Source of the DNA: Bacteroidia bacterium
GTDB taxonomy: Bacteria > Bacteroidota > Bacteroidia > B-17B0 > Aurantibacillaceae
Length of the DNA: 64,000 nt
Direction of reading: 5' to 3'
NCBI GenBank assembly: GCA_026414605.1
Contig: JAOAIP010000015.1
Span: 1-64,000, forward strand
This document shows, piece by piece, positions 45,213 through 53,530 of the stretch. A program made the position numbers and the translations under genes. Numbering within the stretch: the stretch's first letter is position 1; every line of letters starts with the position of its first letter. A model generated the notes under the pieces. That model ran no database searches. It worked only from the letters and a program-made list of their open reading frames with translations, and was not told the origin of the DNA.

Positions 45213-45737
45213 TTACTCACCCCCTTTTTATTCCCCCTCTCTAATTGAATTAGAGAGGGGGAATAATAGTAAAAAAATTATTCGTATCGCCCCTCTCTTT
45301 TGAAAAAGAGATTTGAAAAAGAGAGGGGAAGGGGGTGATTAAGAGAAAGTGAATTCTGCTAAGCCCCGAAGGGGCTTAATGTGAATAGCCACCAACGATA
45401 GTTGGTGGGAAATTGCGTGAGGGATGCGGAGGGTGCGGTTCGCTTCGCTCACCGCCGGCACTGCCTCGCCTTCGTTAGTCATTGTCATTGCGAAGGGCGA
45501 AGCCCGAAGCAATCTCGTGTAGAGTAGTGGGAATTCTTATTGAGATTGCTTCACCTCGTTCGCAATGACGATAAGGCGAGGATTGCCGAAGCGATAGCGA
45601 AGCCCGTAGCAGCCCGCCCCGAGCCCGCCACAGTCATATGAAAACATTTAAACGACATTTTTTGTCGTTTTGAAACAATGGAATGAGAGTATTAGCAATG
45701 GTTGAAACTACTGTGGTGGCGAGGGGCACGCCCTAAA
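45213..45737. repeat. Composite palindromic intergenic repeat, copy 2
   Basis: A block matching 19362-19790 segment for segment. It contains CCCCCTCTCTAATT/AATTAGAGAGGGGG at about 45233-45261, a CCCCTCTCTTT arm set near 45291-45329 with a short internal duplication, TAAGCCCCGAAGGGGCTTA near 45360-45378, CCACCAACGATAGTTGGTGG near 45389-45408, and a TCATTGCGAAGG..GAAGCAATCTC / GAGATTGCTTC..GCAATGACGA pair near 45485-45572. It has extra hairpins not in copy 1, including AAACGACA-TTTTT-TGTCGTTT near 45651-45670. The stretch from about 45345 to 45437 is almost identical to copy 1. No gene lies in 45073-45773. Confidence 0.8.
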
Positions 45738-45773
45738 AATAGTAATATCACAATAAAATTTTGTAATACATAT

Positions 45774-46238
45774 ATGAATAGAGAGGAAGTGTTAAGTAAA
45801 ATAACGAAATGGTGCTCTTATCAAGACCGTTCAGAGTTTGAAACGGTTAAAAAATTATTGTCTTATGGACTTTCAAAAAAGGAAATTGATGAGGTTATTC
45901 AATATTTACAAAAAGAAAATTATTTAAATGAAAGAAGATTTGTGCAGTCCTTTGTCAATGGCAAATTGCATTTAAAAAAATGGGGAGTTGAAAAAATTAA
46001 GTATTATTTGATTAGCAAACATTATGTTGATCCTGCTTTGATAGAAGAAGTTTTTAAGGAAATAAATTATTATGAATATCTTGAAACATTGAAACAAATT
46101 GTATTAAAGAAAAAATCATTATTAGAAAAAAAAGAAAAAGACAATCAATTACTAAAGAAAAAAATTATCAACTTTGCCCTTTCAAAAGGATTTTCTTATT
46201 GGGATATTCTTAAAGTTATTCAAGAATTAAATTTTTAA
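45774..46238 (+). CDS. recX: Regulatory protein RecX
   Basis: A 154-residue all-helical protein from the ATG at 45774; the open frame upstream crosses the intergenic repeat and is not coding. The three-helix repeats are visible: WCSYQDRSEFETVKKLLSYG, then YLNERRFVQSFVNGKLHLKKWG near 55-76, then YVDPALIEEVF near 85-95, and a C-terminal LLKKKIINFALSKGFSYWDI. RecX proteins bind RecA filaments and limit strand exchange. recA is not in this window. The downstream SDR gene starts four bases after the stop. Confidence 0.88.
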   Translation: MNREEVLSKITKWCSYQDRSEFETVKKLLSYGLSKKEIDEVIQYLQKENYLNERRFVQSFVNGKLHLKKWGVEKIKYYLISKHYVDPALIEEVFKEINYYEYLETLKQIVLKKKSLLEKKEKDNQLLKKKIINFALSKGFSYWDILKVIQELNF

Positions 46239-46242
46239 TATT

Positions 46243-47031
46243 ATGCAAATATCATTACAAGGAAAAAGAGCGTTTGTTTGTGGGGCTACGCAAGGTATTG
46301 GAAAAGCCATTGCTATTCAATTTGCTAAATCAGGAGCATCTGTTACATTATGTGCTCGTAATGAAAAAGCATTAAAAGAAGTCGTCAATGAATTAGACCA
46401 ATCACATCACCAAGAACATTCGTATTTGTGTGCAGATTTTTCTAAGCCCGATGAATTAAAAAAACTGGTTGAAGCATATACGCGTAATTTTCCCATTGTA
46501 CATATTTTGGTAAATAATACGGGAGGTCCTAATCCAGGAAGTATTGTACAAGCCACGTCCGATGAGTTTTTGAAAGCATTTCAAATGCATTTAATGTGTA
46601 ATCATATTTTAGTGCAAACTTTTTTGCCATCTATGATAAATTCTAAATATGGCAGAATTATTAATATCATTTCTACATCTGTAAAGCAACCTTTGCCTAA
46701 TCTTGGTGTGTCTAATACTATTCGTGCAGCAGTGGCGAATTGGTCAAAAACATTAGCCAATGAGGTTGCCATTTATGGAATCACTGTAAATAATATCTTG
46801 CCAGGGGCTACAAATACTCAACGATTACAACAAATCATACAACAAAAAGCATTGAAAAATAATGTAAGCCCCAGTATTGTAGAAGAAGAAATGAAAAAAG
46901 AAATTCCAATGAAACGCTTTGCTCAACCAGAAGAACCTGCTTATTTAGCCACTTTTTTGGCATCTCCTTTGGCTGCCTATATCACAGGAACTAATATTCC
47001 TGTAGATGGTGGTAGAACAGGATGTTTATAA
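46243..47031 (+). CDS. SDR family oxidoreductase with atypical active site
   Basis: A 262-residue Rossmann-fold protein. The cofactor motif CGATQGIGKAIA is normal (TGxxxGIG), as are NNTGGP and the C-terminal SPLAAYITGTNIPVDGGR. At the catalytic site the serine is present (IISTSVKQP), but the usual YxxxK is replaced by SNTIRAAVANW. This change is known in one SDR subgroup annotated loosely as ketoacyl-ACP reductase-like. It may have a different proton donor or not be a dehydrogenase. It lies between recX and gldD with tight spacing. Confidence 0.85.
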   Translation: MQISLQGKRAFVCGATQGIGKAIAIQFAKSGASVTLCARNEKALKEVVNELDQSHHQEHSYLCADFSKPDELKKLVEAYTRNFPIVHILVNNTGGPNPGSIVQATSDEFLKAFQMHLMCNHILVQTFLPSMINSKYGRIINIISTSVKQPLPNLGVSNTIRAAVANWSKTLANEVAIYGITVNNILPGATNTQRLQQIIQQKALKNNVSPSIVEEEMKKEIPMKRFAQPEEPAYLATFLASPLAAYITGTNIPVDGGRTGCL

Positions 47032-47054
47032 GTCAACTCATTCAACTCTATTTT

Positions 47055-47657
47055 ATGAAGGCATTTCGTTTTTTAGTATTAATAGTGTCAATGATTTTAT
47101 TTTATCAATGTGCCACGGATGAAGATGATGAGAACTATGTCCCAAAACCAAGGGGCTATTATAGAATTGCTTTTCCTGAAAAGAAATATCAATCGTATGA
47201 TAGTATATGTCCTTATCAATTTGAGTATCCTGTGTATGGTAAAATTGAAAAAGACCCACATCCTATGGCAGAGCCGTGTTGGATAAACATACAATTTCCA
47301 TACTTTAAAGCGACATTGCATATTAGTTATAAAGATATGAAAGGTAAATCCATAGCACAACTGATAGAAGATAGCCGTGGCTTAGCCATTAAACATCAAA
47401 TAAAGTCAACAGGAATGGATGAAACAGTAGTACTTAGAGATAGTGCACGAGTGTATGGTTTAATTTATGACATTGAGGGCAATACAGCATCATCTTTACA
47501 ATTTTATGTAACAGATAGTACCAAGCATTTTATTCGTGGGGCATTGTATTTTAATGTTCGCCCAAATATTGATTCTGTAAAAATTGTGCTTCAGTTTTTG
47601 AGACAAGATGTATTACATCTCATTCAAACTTTGCGTTGGAAAGAATATAAAAAGTGA
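47055..47657 (+). CDS. gldD: Gliding motility lipoprotein GldD
   Basis: A 200-residue lipoprotein from the ATG at 47055; the longer frame from 47022 overlaps the SDR gene and lacks a signal. The signal peptide ends LFYQC, with the cysteine at about residue 19. The mature N-terminus shows PRGYYRIAFPEKKY followed by CPYQFEYP, the recognisable GldD start. GldD is one of the envelope proteins needed for gliding and for type IX secretion in Flavobacterium. No other gld or spr genes are present here. Confidence 0.9.
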   Translation: MKAFRFLVLIVSMILFYQCATDEDDENYVPKPRGYYRIAFPEKKYQSYDSICPYQFEYPVYGKIEKDPHPMAEPCWINIQFPYFKATLHISYKDMKGKSIAQLIEDSRGLAIKHQIKSTGMDETVVLRDSARVYGLIYDIEGNTASSLQFYVTDSTKHFIRGALYFNVRPNIDSVKIVLQFLRQDVLHLIQTLRWKEYKK

Positions 47658-47713
47658 AAACGATTTTTGTTGTAAATTAAAATTTGTTTTTTCAAATTGG
47701 TCAGATAATCCAA

Positions 47714-50383
47714 TCAATTCATCATTACAACATTGCTTAATATCTTTTTAGCGTCTTGGATAGCAGCGTTTAAGCCCTCTTTATTAGTACCTCCGGCTTG
47801 TGCAAAATGAGGTTGTCCGCCGCCCCCTCCATTAATATGCTTGGCTAATTCACGAATGATTTGTGAAGCATTTAATTGATGTGTCTTGACTATTTCTGGA
47901 TGAATGATTAAAGATAAATAAACTTTTTCTTTTTGAGGATGGGCTAATAATCCAATGAAATTTTTTACTTCGTTATTCAATTCAAACAATATGTTTTTCA
48001 CTTCTTCAGGACTTTCTAAATCAATACTTTCAATTAAGATATTTAAATCTTTTTGTGCTTGAATTTTATGCTTTAATTCTCGCTTGATAAATTGTGCTTG
48101 AACTTTCAATGTTTGTTGAATTTGTTTTTTCAATTCTTTATTTTCTTCCAATACATCGGCTACTTTTTTATCTACATCTTTATTGACTTTCAATGTGTCT
48201 TTAATGAACTTCATTTGATGGTGTAATTGTTGAGTGTATTCAAGGGCTTTTAATCCTGTGATGGCTTCTATTCTTCTCACTCCTGCCGACGATGCTTCTT
48301 CAGAAACAATTTTGAACAAACCAATATCGCCTGTTCTGCTAACGTGTGTACCTCCACATAATTCTATAGAGTATTCTTTATCAAAAATAACTACTCTTAC
48401 AATATCTTCGTATTTTTCGCCAAACAATGCCATTGCTCCCATTTTTTTAGCATCATCAATTGGCATATAAAGTATCTGAACAGGGATATTTTCTAATATC
48501 TTATGATTGACTATTTTTTCAATTTCTATGATTTGATCATCTGTAAGTTTTGCAAAATGAGAAAAATCAAAGCGAAGATAATCTGCATTTACTAAACTTC
48601 CTTTTTGCTCAACGTGTGTTCCTAATACCTTTCTGAGTGCCGCTTGTAATAAATGCGTAGCCGAATGATTTCTGGCAGTGGCTAATCGTTTTTCTGTATC
48701 TACTATTGCAATAACTGGCAAGTGAATATCTGATGGTAATTTTTCTACATAATGAATGATATTACCCATTTCCTTTTTGGTATCTATTACTCTGATTTTT
48801 TCTCCTGATGCTTCATTTCCAAATATAAGAATACCCGTATCTCCTACCTGTCCCCCCCCTTCTGCATAAAAAGGCGTTTCGGCTAAAACAATTTGATATA
48901 AAGATTTATTTTTGACTTTGACACTTCTGTATTTTAAAACCTTTGTATTTGTTTTTAAGGTATCATAACCTACAAATTTATTTTCACTATCAGAAAGTAT
49001 CACCCAATCTTGTGTCTCAATAGATGTAGCAAGGCGAGATCTATTTTTTTGTTCTTCCAGATATTTTTGAAATTCTTTTTCATCTACAGACAATTCATTT
49101 TCTCTTGCAATCAATTGCGTCAAATCATAAGGAAAACCGTACGTATCGTATAGTTCAAAAGCGACTTTTCCGGGAATTATTTGTTTATTTTCATTTTTTA
49201 ATTCTGTAATAATAGCATCCAATCGTTTTAATCCATTGTCTAATGTTTTCAAGAAATTATGTTCTTCTTCTTTAATGCTATTTTCAATAAGAAATTGCTG
49301 ATGTTTTAATTCTGGGAACGCTTCGCCCATTTGATGAACCAATGTAGGCACGAGTTTGAAAATCATTGGTTCTTTTTGATGCAGATATTGAAATGCGTAA
49401 CGAATAGCCCGTCTTAAAATACGACGAATGACGTAGCCCGATCCTGTGTTTGAAGGCAATTGTCCATCTGCTATAGCAAAGGCAATCGCCCTTATGTGAT
49501 CGGCAATAACACGAATGGCAATGTTGATCTTTCTTTGTTGCAGATCTTGTTCTTTTGAAAAATCATAATGAAAGCCCGTGAGTTGTTCAATTTTTTGAAT
49601 GATTGGAGAAAACACATCGGTGTCATACGTGCTTTGTTTACCTTGTAAAACCATACACAATCGCTCAAAGCCCATTCCTGTATCAACGTGATTTTTGGGA
49701 AGAGGAACTAATTTTCCATCGGCTTTTCTCTCGTATTGCATAAATACGAGATTCCAAATTTCAATAACTTGTGGATGACCTGTATTAACTAATGAATAGC
49801 CATCTACTTTTTGTCTTTCTTCATCGCTGCGGATATCACAGTGAATTTCGGTACAAGGACCACAAGGTCCCGTATCTCCCATTTCCCAAAAGTTATCTTT
49901 TTTACTTCCTTTTAGGATACGGTTTTCAGGGACATAAAGTTTCCATATCTCATAACTTTCATTATCAAAAGGGATATTTTCTTGCTTATCACCTTCAAAG
50001 ACCGTTACATACAATCGGTCTTTAGGAATTTTGTATACTTCGGTTAATAATTCCCAAGCCCATTGGATGGCTTCTTTTTTGAAGTAGTCACCAAAACTCC
50101 AATTACCAAGCATTTCAAAGAAGGTATGGTGATATGTATCAAATCCAACATCTTCTAAATCGTTGTGTTTCCCGCTTACACGAAGGCATTTTTGAGTATC
50201 TGCCACACGAGGATATTTGATTTCGGCATTACCGAGAAACCACTCTTTGAATGGTGCCATTCCACTATTGATAAACATTAATGTTGGATCGTTTTTTACG
50301 ACCATTGGTGCAGAGGGTACAATTTGATGCCCTTTTGATTGAAAAAATTTTAAAAAGGTAGATCTTACTTTTTGACTATTCAT
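47714..50383 (-). CDS. alaS: Alanyl-tRNA synthetase
   Basis: An 889-residue class II synthetase. The N-terminal catalytic core begins RSTFLKFFQSKGHQIVPSAP and includes GMAPFKEWFLG and HVDTGMGFERL. The editing domain has HSATHLLQAAL near 572 and CGGTHVSRTGD near 674, giving the zinc/editing residues HxxxH and C...H. The C-terminal C-Ala domain contains HINGGGGGQPHFAQAGG. It charges tRNA-Ala and edits Ser/Gly errors. The length and all motifs are normal. A run of eight C at about 48851-48858 encodes conserved glycines of the editing domain. Confidence 0.96.
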   Translation of the reverse strand: MNSQKVRSTFLKFFQSKGHQIVPSAPMVVKNDPTLMFINSGMAPFKEWFLGNAEIKYPRVADTQKCLRVSGKHNDLEDVGFDTYHHTFFEMLGNWSFGDYFKKEAIQWAWELLTEVYKIPKDRLYVTVFEGDKQENIPFDNESYEIWKLYVPENRILKGSKKDNFWEMGDTGPCGPCTEIHCDIRSDEERQKVDGYSLVNTGHPQVIEIWNLVFMQYERKADGKLVPLPKNHVDTGMGFERLCMVLQGKQSTYDTDVFSPIIQKIEQLTGFHYDFSKEQDLQQRKINIAIRVIADHIRAIAFAIADGQLPSNTGSGYVIRRILRRAIRYAFQYLHQKEPMIFKLVPTLVHQMGEAFPELKHQQFLIENSIKEEEHNFLKTLDNGLKRLDAIITELKNENKQIIPGKVAFELYDTYGFPYDLTQLIARENELSVDEKEFQKYLEEQKNRSRLATSIETQDWVILSDSENKFVGYDTLKTNTKVLKYRSVKVKNKSLYQIVLAETPFYAEGGGQVGDTGILIFGNEASGEKIRVIDTKKEMGNIIHYVEKLPSDIHLPVIAIVDTEKRLATARNHSATHLLQAALRKVLGTHVEQKGSLVNADYLRFDFSHFAKLTDDQIIEIEKIVNHKILENIPVQILYMPIDDAKKMGAMALFGEKYEDIVRVVIFDKEYSIELCGGTHVSRTGDIGLFKIVSEEASSAGVRRIEAITGLKALEYTQQLHHQMKFIKDTLKVNKDVDKKVADVLEENKELKKQIQQTLKVQAQFIKRELKHKIQAQKDLNILIESIDLESPEEVKNILFELNNEVKNFIGLLAHPQKEKVYLSLIIHPEIVKTHQLNASQIIRELAKHINGGGGGQPHFAQAGGTNKEGLNAAIQDAKKILSNVVMMN

Positions 50384-50412
50384 AAATGATTCTATTAAAG
50401 AAAAAAGAGGGA

Positions 50413-50420
50413 CAAATTTA
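50413..50420 (-). promoter_or_regulatory. Putative -7 box TAAATTTG for alaS
   Basis: TAAATTTG on the minus strand fits TAnnTTTG and ends 29 bases before the alaS ATG at 50383. Confidence 0.55.
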
Positions 50421-50475
50421 CATTAAATAATTTATCAGAGAAGTATTAAAATTTGGCAAATTTCTTTTTTGATGT

Positions 50476-50822
50476 ATGAACTTTCAACTAAGAAGTGTAA
50501 TTTTTTAAAAAAACATTTTTCAAACAAAGGAGGCAGGAGAGAAAACTCACCTTACCCTTGTCCTCTGTTTGGTTTTGTAAACTATTACTCATCTGGGATG
50601 CAAATATCAACAATTAAGCAAAGATGACAGAATTAAAATTCACACTCTATTATTTTGTAATAAGACACAAAAAGAAATTGCACAAGAATTAAAAGTACAT
50701 CCTTCTGCTGTTTCTTTATTGACAACCGACCACGAAAAACTCTTATATTTAATACCCCAATGAGTTTTTTTCACTAACTTTATGCCTAATAAAAAAATTG
50801 CGATTGGTGGTTGAATCTGTCT
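50476..50822 (+). mobile_element. Internally deleted IS30-like element, copy E
   Basis: About 347 bases, plus-strand orientation, 40 kb from the other four copies. It starts TATGAACTTTCAACTAAGAAG and ends GGTTGAATCTGTC. The IS30 helix-turn-helix part reads GCAAATATCAACAATTAAGC onwards; it carries an early change at the start codon (CTGGGATGC instead of CTATGGGATGC) and the same junction frameshift as copies B and C. No Rhs fragment precedes it. A lipoprotein gene starts 17 bases after its end. Confidence 0.8.
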
Positions 50823-50838
50823 ATAAAAAAGTAGAAAA

Positions 50839-51362
50839 ATGAGAGTTTTCCTTAATTTTTCTGAATATTCTTTACTAAAAATTTTACTATTAAAAGTATT
50901 ACTAGTATGTTTTTCCTTTTGCACAGAGAATAATTCACAAAATTCAATAGAACCAAATTCAAGAGACAGTATTAAAGAAAGAAAGAAAGAAAGAATTTTA
51001 TCGATGAAAAAGTATTATTTTTTGATTACACAAAAAAACTTTTTGGGGAAATTCCCGCTAATAATAGAATAAATGTTATATTATGCGAGCAATTTAACGA
51101 TACTTTGAAGATAATGTTAGATACAATGCTTATTGCAGAAGGTTATTTTAAAACCAATGAGTCCACTAGTACTGTTATAGATCAAGATATTATAATTCCC
51201 AGAGATATTGCTAAAAATAAAAAATTATTGTTTTTAAACAATAAAAATGAGATATTATGTGTTATAGAATTAAGGAAAGTAAAAAATCAATATCTCTATA
51301 TATCGAAATTAGGTAAATTTTGGAGATATGAATCTTATGAAGAACCATTGCCAATTGAATAA
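50839..51362 (+). pseudogene. Lipoprotein gene split at an (AAAG)5 repeat (cassette E)
   Basis: The first frame encodes a lipoprotein-like N-terminus (MRVFLNFSEYSLLKILLLKV, then LLVCFSFC with the putative lipid cysteine) and runs to a stop at 51070-51072. The rest of a protein (KLFGEIPANNRINVILCE, through FWRYESYEEPLPIE) continues in another frame, open from just inside the (AAAG)5 repeat at 50974-50993. With six or three AAAG units the two parts would join to one protein of about 175 or 171 residues. No family is recognised. Start region and leader match those of the lipoprotein at 10227-10694. It may be a phase-variable gene in the off state or simply a broken gene. Confidence 0.65.
50974..50993 (+). 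repeat. Tetranucleotide repeat (AAAG)5
   Basis: Five tandem AAAG units lie inside the split lipoprotein gene, exactly where the reading frame changes. One added unit, or two lost, would restore a single frame. Confidence 0.9.
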
Positions 51363-51548
51363 AAGCAAAAATTTTCAAAGTGTATATAATTTTATTTTTT
51401 TTGAAAATGTAATATGTTTATCATAAGTGTGAGTATGTGTTTGGTAAGAAAAATTATAAATTGAGTGATTGGTTGGGGAATGTGCGGATTATAGCCGATG
51501 AAACTGGGGACATAAATGTGTAGTTTTGTTTTTTTCTCCAAAACCCAA

Positions 51549-52232
51549 TTACTCTTTTTTCTCATATTTGTATCTATAATAACATTCTAATACTCTTTGA
51601 TACAAATCATAGCCATCGTGTGAAAGGATATAATAATCACTTAAATAAAAATTACAAAATTTGCGAAGTGCTTCTAAATCAACATTAGCATCGCCTGTGA
51701 GTTGATATAATATCTGAGGATTGAGTTTTTTTTGAACTTGTTCTTGTATAAAAATGTCTTCAAAAATTTTTGAGAGTTTTTGAATTTCTCTACCTTTTTT
51801 GCTAAATTGCATATACAAAGCAGTGATGGGACTGGATACAACATCAATAACAGGTATTTGTGATTTTTCAATAACTCTTTTCATATAATCTTTTTCATAG
51901 TTTTCATATTTAAGTACAGTAACATTTACAGGTTTTAGAGTATAGATGTTTTTTTTCATAATAATTTTATATCTCAAAGAAGGTAAAAGAGATACAGGAA
52001 TATATTTTTTTATAAATCCAGTATAGGAAAAAAGCAGCGTGTCGTTGGTGTTTGCTTTTACAACAAAATGTCCATTGACATCGCTTACAGTTCCAAAATT
52101 AGTATTTTTATTAATAACATAAACAAAGGGCATTATTTTAGTAGTGTCTTCTTCAAATACCCATCCTTCTATGGTGTTTTGAGCCATTCCATAAAATTGC
52201 AAAACAATAAGTATTACTAAATATCTTGTCAT
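51549..52232 (-). CDS. CarboxypepD_reg-like domain protein
   Basis: A 227-residue secreted protein with a signal peptide (MTRYLVILIVLQFYGMA-QNT). Residues about 20-95 form a carboxypeptidase-regulatory-like Ig domain: IEGWVFEEDTTKIMPFVYV, FGTVSDVNGHFVVKA, LLFSYTGF. This is the plug-preceding domain of TonB-dependent receptors, but here no receptor barrel follows. The C-terminal 110 residues are charged and helical, with the pattern often seen in this group (PITALYMQFSKKGREIQKL). Role unknown; it is a single gene with its own promoter box. Confidence 0.8.
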   Translation of the reverse strand: MTRYLVILIVLQFYGMAQNTIEGWVFEEDTTKIMPFVYVINKNTNFGTVSDVNGHFVVKANTNDTLLFSYTGFIKKYIPVSLLPSLRYKIIMKKNIYTLKPVNVTVLKYENYEKDYMKRVIEKSQIPVIDVVSSPITALYMQFSKKGREIQKLSKIFEDIFIQEQVQKKLNPQILYQLTGDANVDLEALRKFCNFYLSDYYILSHDGYDLYQRVLECYYRYKYEKKE

Positions 52233-52247
52233 ATTGTATTATTCGTA

Positions 52248-52255
52248 CAAAGGTA
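52248..52255 (-). promoter_or_regulatory. Putative -7 box TACCTTTG
   Basis: TACCTTTG on the minus strand fits TAnnTTTG and ends 15 bases before the ATG at 52232. Confidence 0.55.
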
Positions 52256-52385
52256 ATGAATCTCTATTTTACAATAAAAAAGGGGAATATTCTTATACTA
52301 TTTTAACACCTTTAAAATTCAAACATAAATAATACATTACTTGAAAAATTTTTCCCTAATTTTAAAATACAACTAATTTTAATCA

Positions 52386-53420
52386 TCAATATTGTTGAAA
52401 GAAATGTTCTTCAACATTAAATGTGGAATTAGAACCAATTTTTTCATAATTTTTTTCTAACCATTCATCAGCTACTTTTCTACCTTCTTCTTTTAGTTTT
52501 TTCAGGAACTGCAAAGAAGTATTTAATTTACTACTATATCCTAATTTACTTAAAACATTATACCCTGATATAACGTGAATAAAAATTTCTCTATTGACTT
52601 TTCCATCTGCTTTAAGTATGCCGTTTCTAATCAATTCATTTCTGTAATGTATAAACCGCATTTCATTGATTAAACTGCTATTAAAAGATATTTCATTTAC
52701 TCTATCTGCAATATCTCTTGCAGTAGTAGGTAGATGGTGGATATTAATAGAATTAATTTTAATCAAAACTATATCTTGAGAAGTTGTATTATTAATCATT
52801 ACTGAAAGAGGAGGATTACCCATATATCCACCGTCCCAATAGTAGTCATCACCAATTTTTACGGCTTGAAATAAGAAAGGCAAACAAGAAGATGCCAAAA
52901 CGGCATCAAGTGTAATTTCCTTGTTGGTAAAAATTTTTGATCTATTGGTTTTTACATTAGTAGCACAAATAAAGAGTTTCTTTTTGTTATACTGATGTAA
53001 TTCTTCAAAATCCACTAATTCATTGAGTATTCCTCTTAATGGATTATAATTAAAAGGATTAAAAGTATAAGGGGAAACATATTGTGTCAAAGTATTGAAA
53101 AAAATATAGCCAGGAGAATTGTAAATATCTCCGCCTGATAAAAAAGCATCAAAGGGAGAAGGTTTTAAGAATACACTTCCGTGCAAAGCAATTTTTTCCC
53201 ACAATTTATTTAGGAGTTCTTTGGCTTTAAGAGGTCCCCCTATGTGTAGTCCATACGCACATACTACGGCATTTATTGCTCCTGCACTTGTTCCCGACAT
53301 TGCTTCTACTTCCAATTCATCAACTTCTAACAATCTATCTAAAACACCCCAAGTAAAAGCCCCGTGAGCACCGCCACCTTGTAAAGCCAATGTTACTTTT
53401 TTATTGGAACGATTTGTCAT
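52386..53420 (-). CDS. Patatin-like phospholipase
   Basis: A 344-residue protein without a signal peptide. The catalytic dyad and oxyanion hole are complete: GGGAHGAF near residue 15-22, the nucleophile in GTSAG near 43-47, and the aspartate in DGGYMGNPP near 196. It should hydrolyse acyl esters of phospholipids at the cytoplasmic side. It belongs to the RssA/YchK-like bacterial patatins. It is the gene downstream of the sensor-phosphatase at 53531, 110 bases away, on the same strand. Confidence 0.9.
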   Translation of the reverse strand: MTNRSNKKVTLALQGGGAHGAFTWGVLDRLLEVDELEVEAMSGTSAGAINAVVCAYGLHIGGPLKAKELLNKLWEKIALHGSVFLKPSPFDAFLSGGDIYNSPGYIFFNTLTQYVSPYTFNPFNYNPLRGILNELVDFEELHQYNKKKLFICATNVKTNRSKIFTNKEITLDAVLASSCLPFLFQAVKIGDDYYWDGGYMGNPPLSVMINNTTSQDIVLIKINSINIHHLPTTARDIADRVNEISFNSSLINEMRFIHYRNELIRNGILKADGKVNREIFIHVISGYNVLSKLGYSSKLNTSLQFLKKLKEEGRKVADEWLEKNYEKIGSNSTFNVEEHFFQQY

Positions 53421-53530
53421 AATTTTTATATTGATTTTTTACCACAAAGAAAAGAATTAAAACTGAACAAGATAAAAAGTTTTTAGACAAACAAAGGATT
53501 TTAGTGTATTAAATGACAGTTATTATCTCT

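Noticed and set aside
45702-45773. 24-residue N-terminal extension of RecX
   Set aside because: It is encoded by the end of the palindromic intergenic repeat (AGGGGCACGCCCT), so the ATG at 45774 is the likely start.
48851-48858. C8 run in alaS as a slippage switch
   Set aside because: It encodes conserved glycines of the editing domain in an essential gene, and the run is shorter than typical switching tracts.
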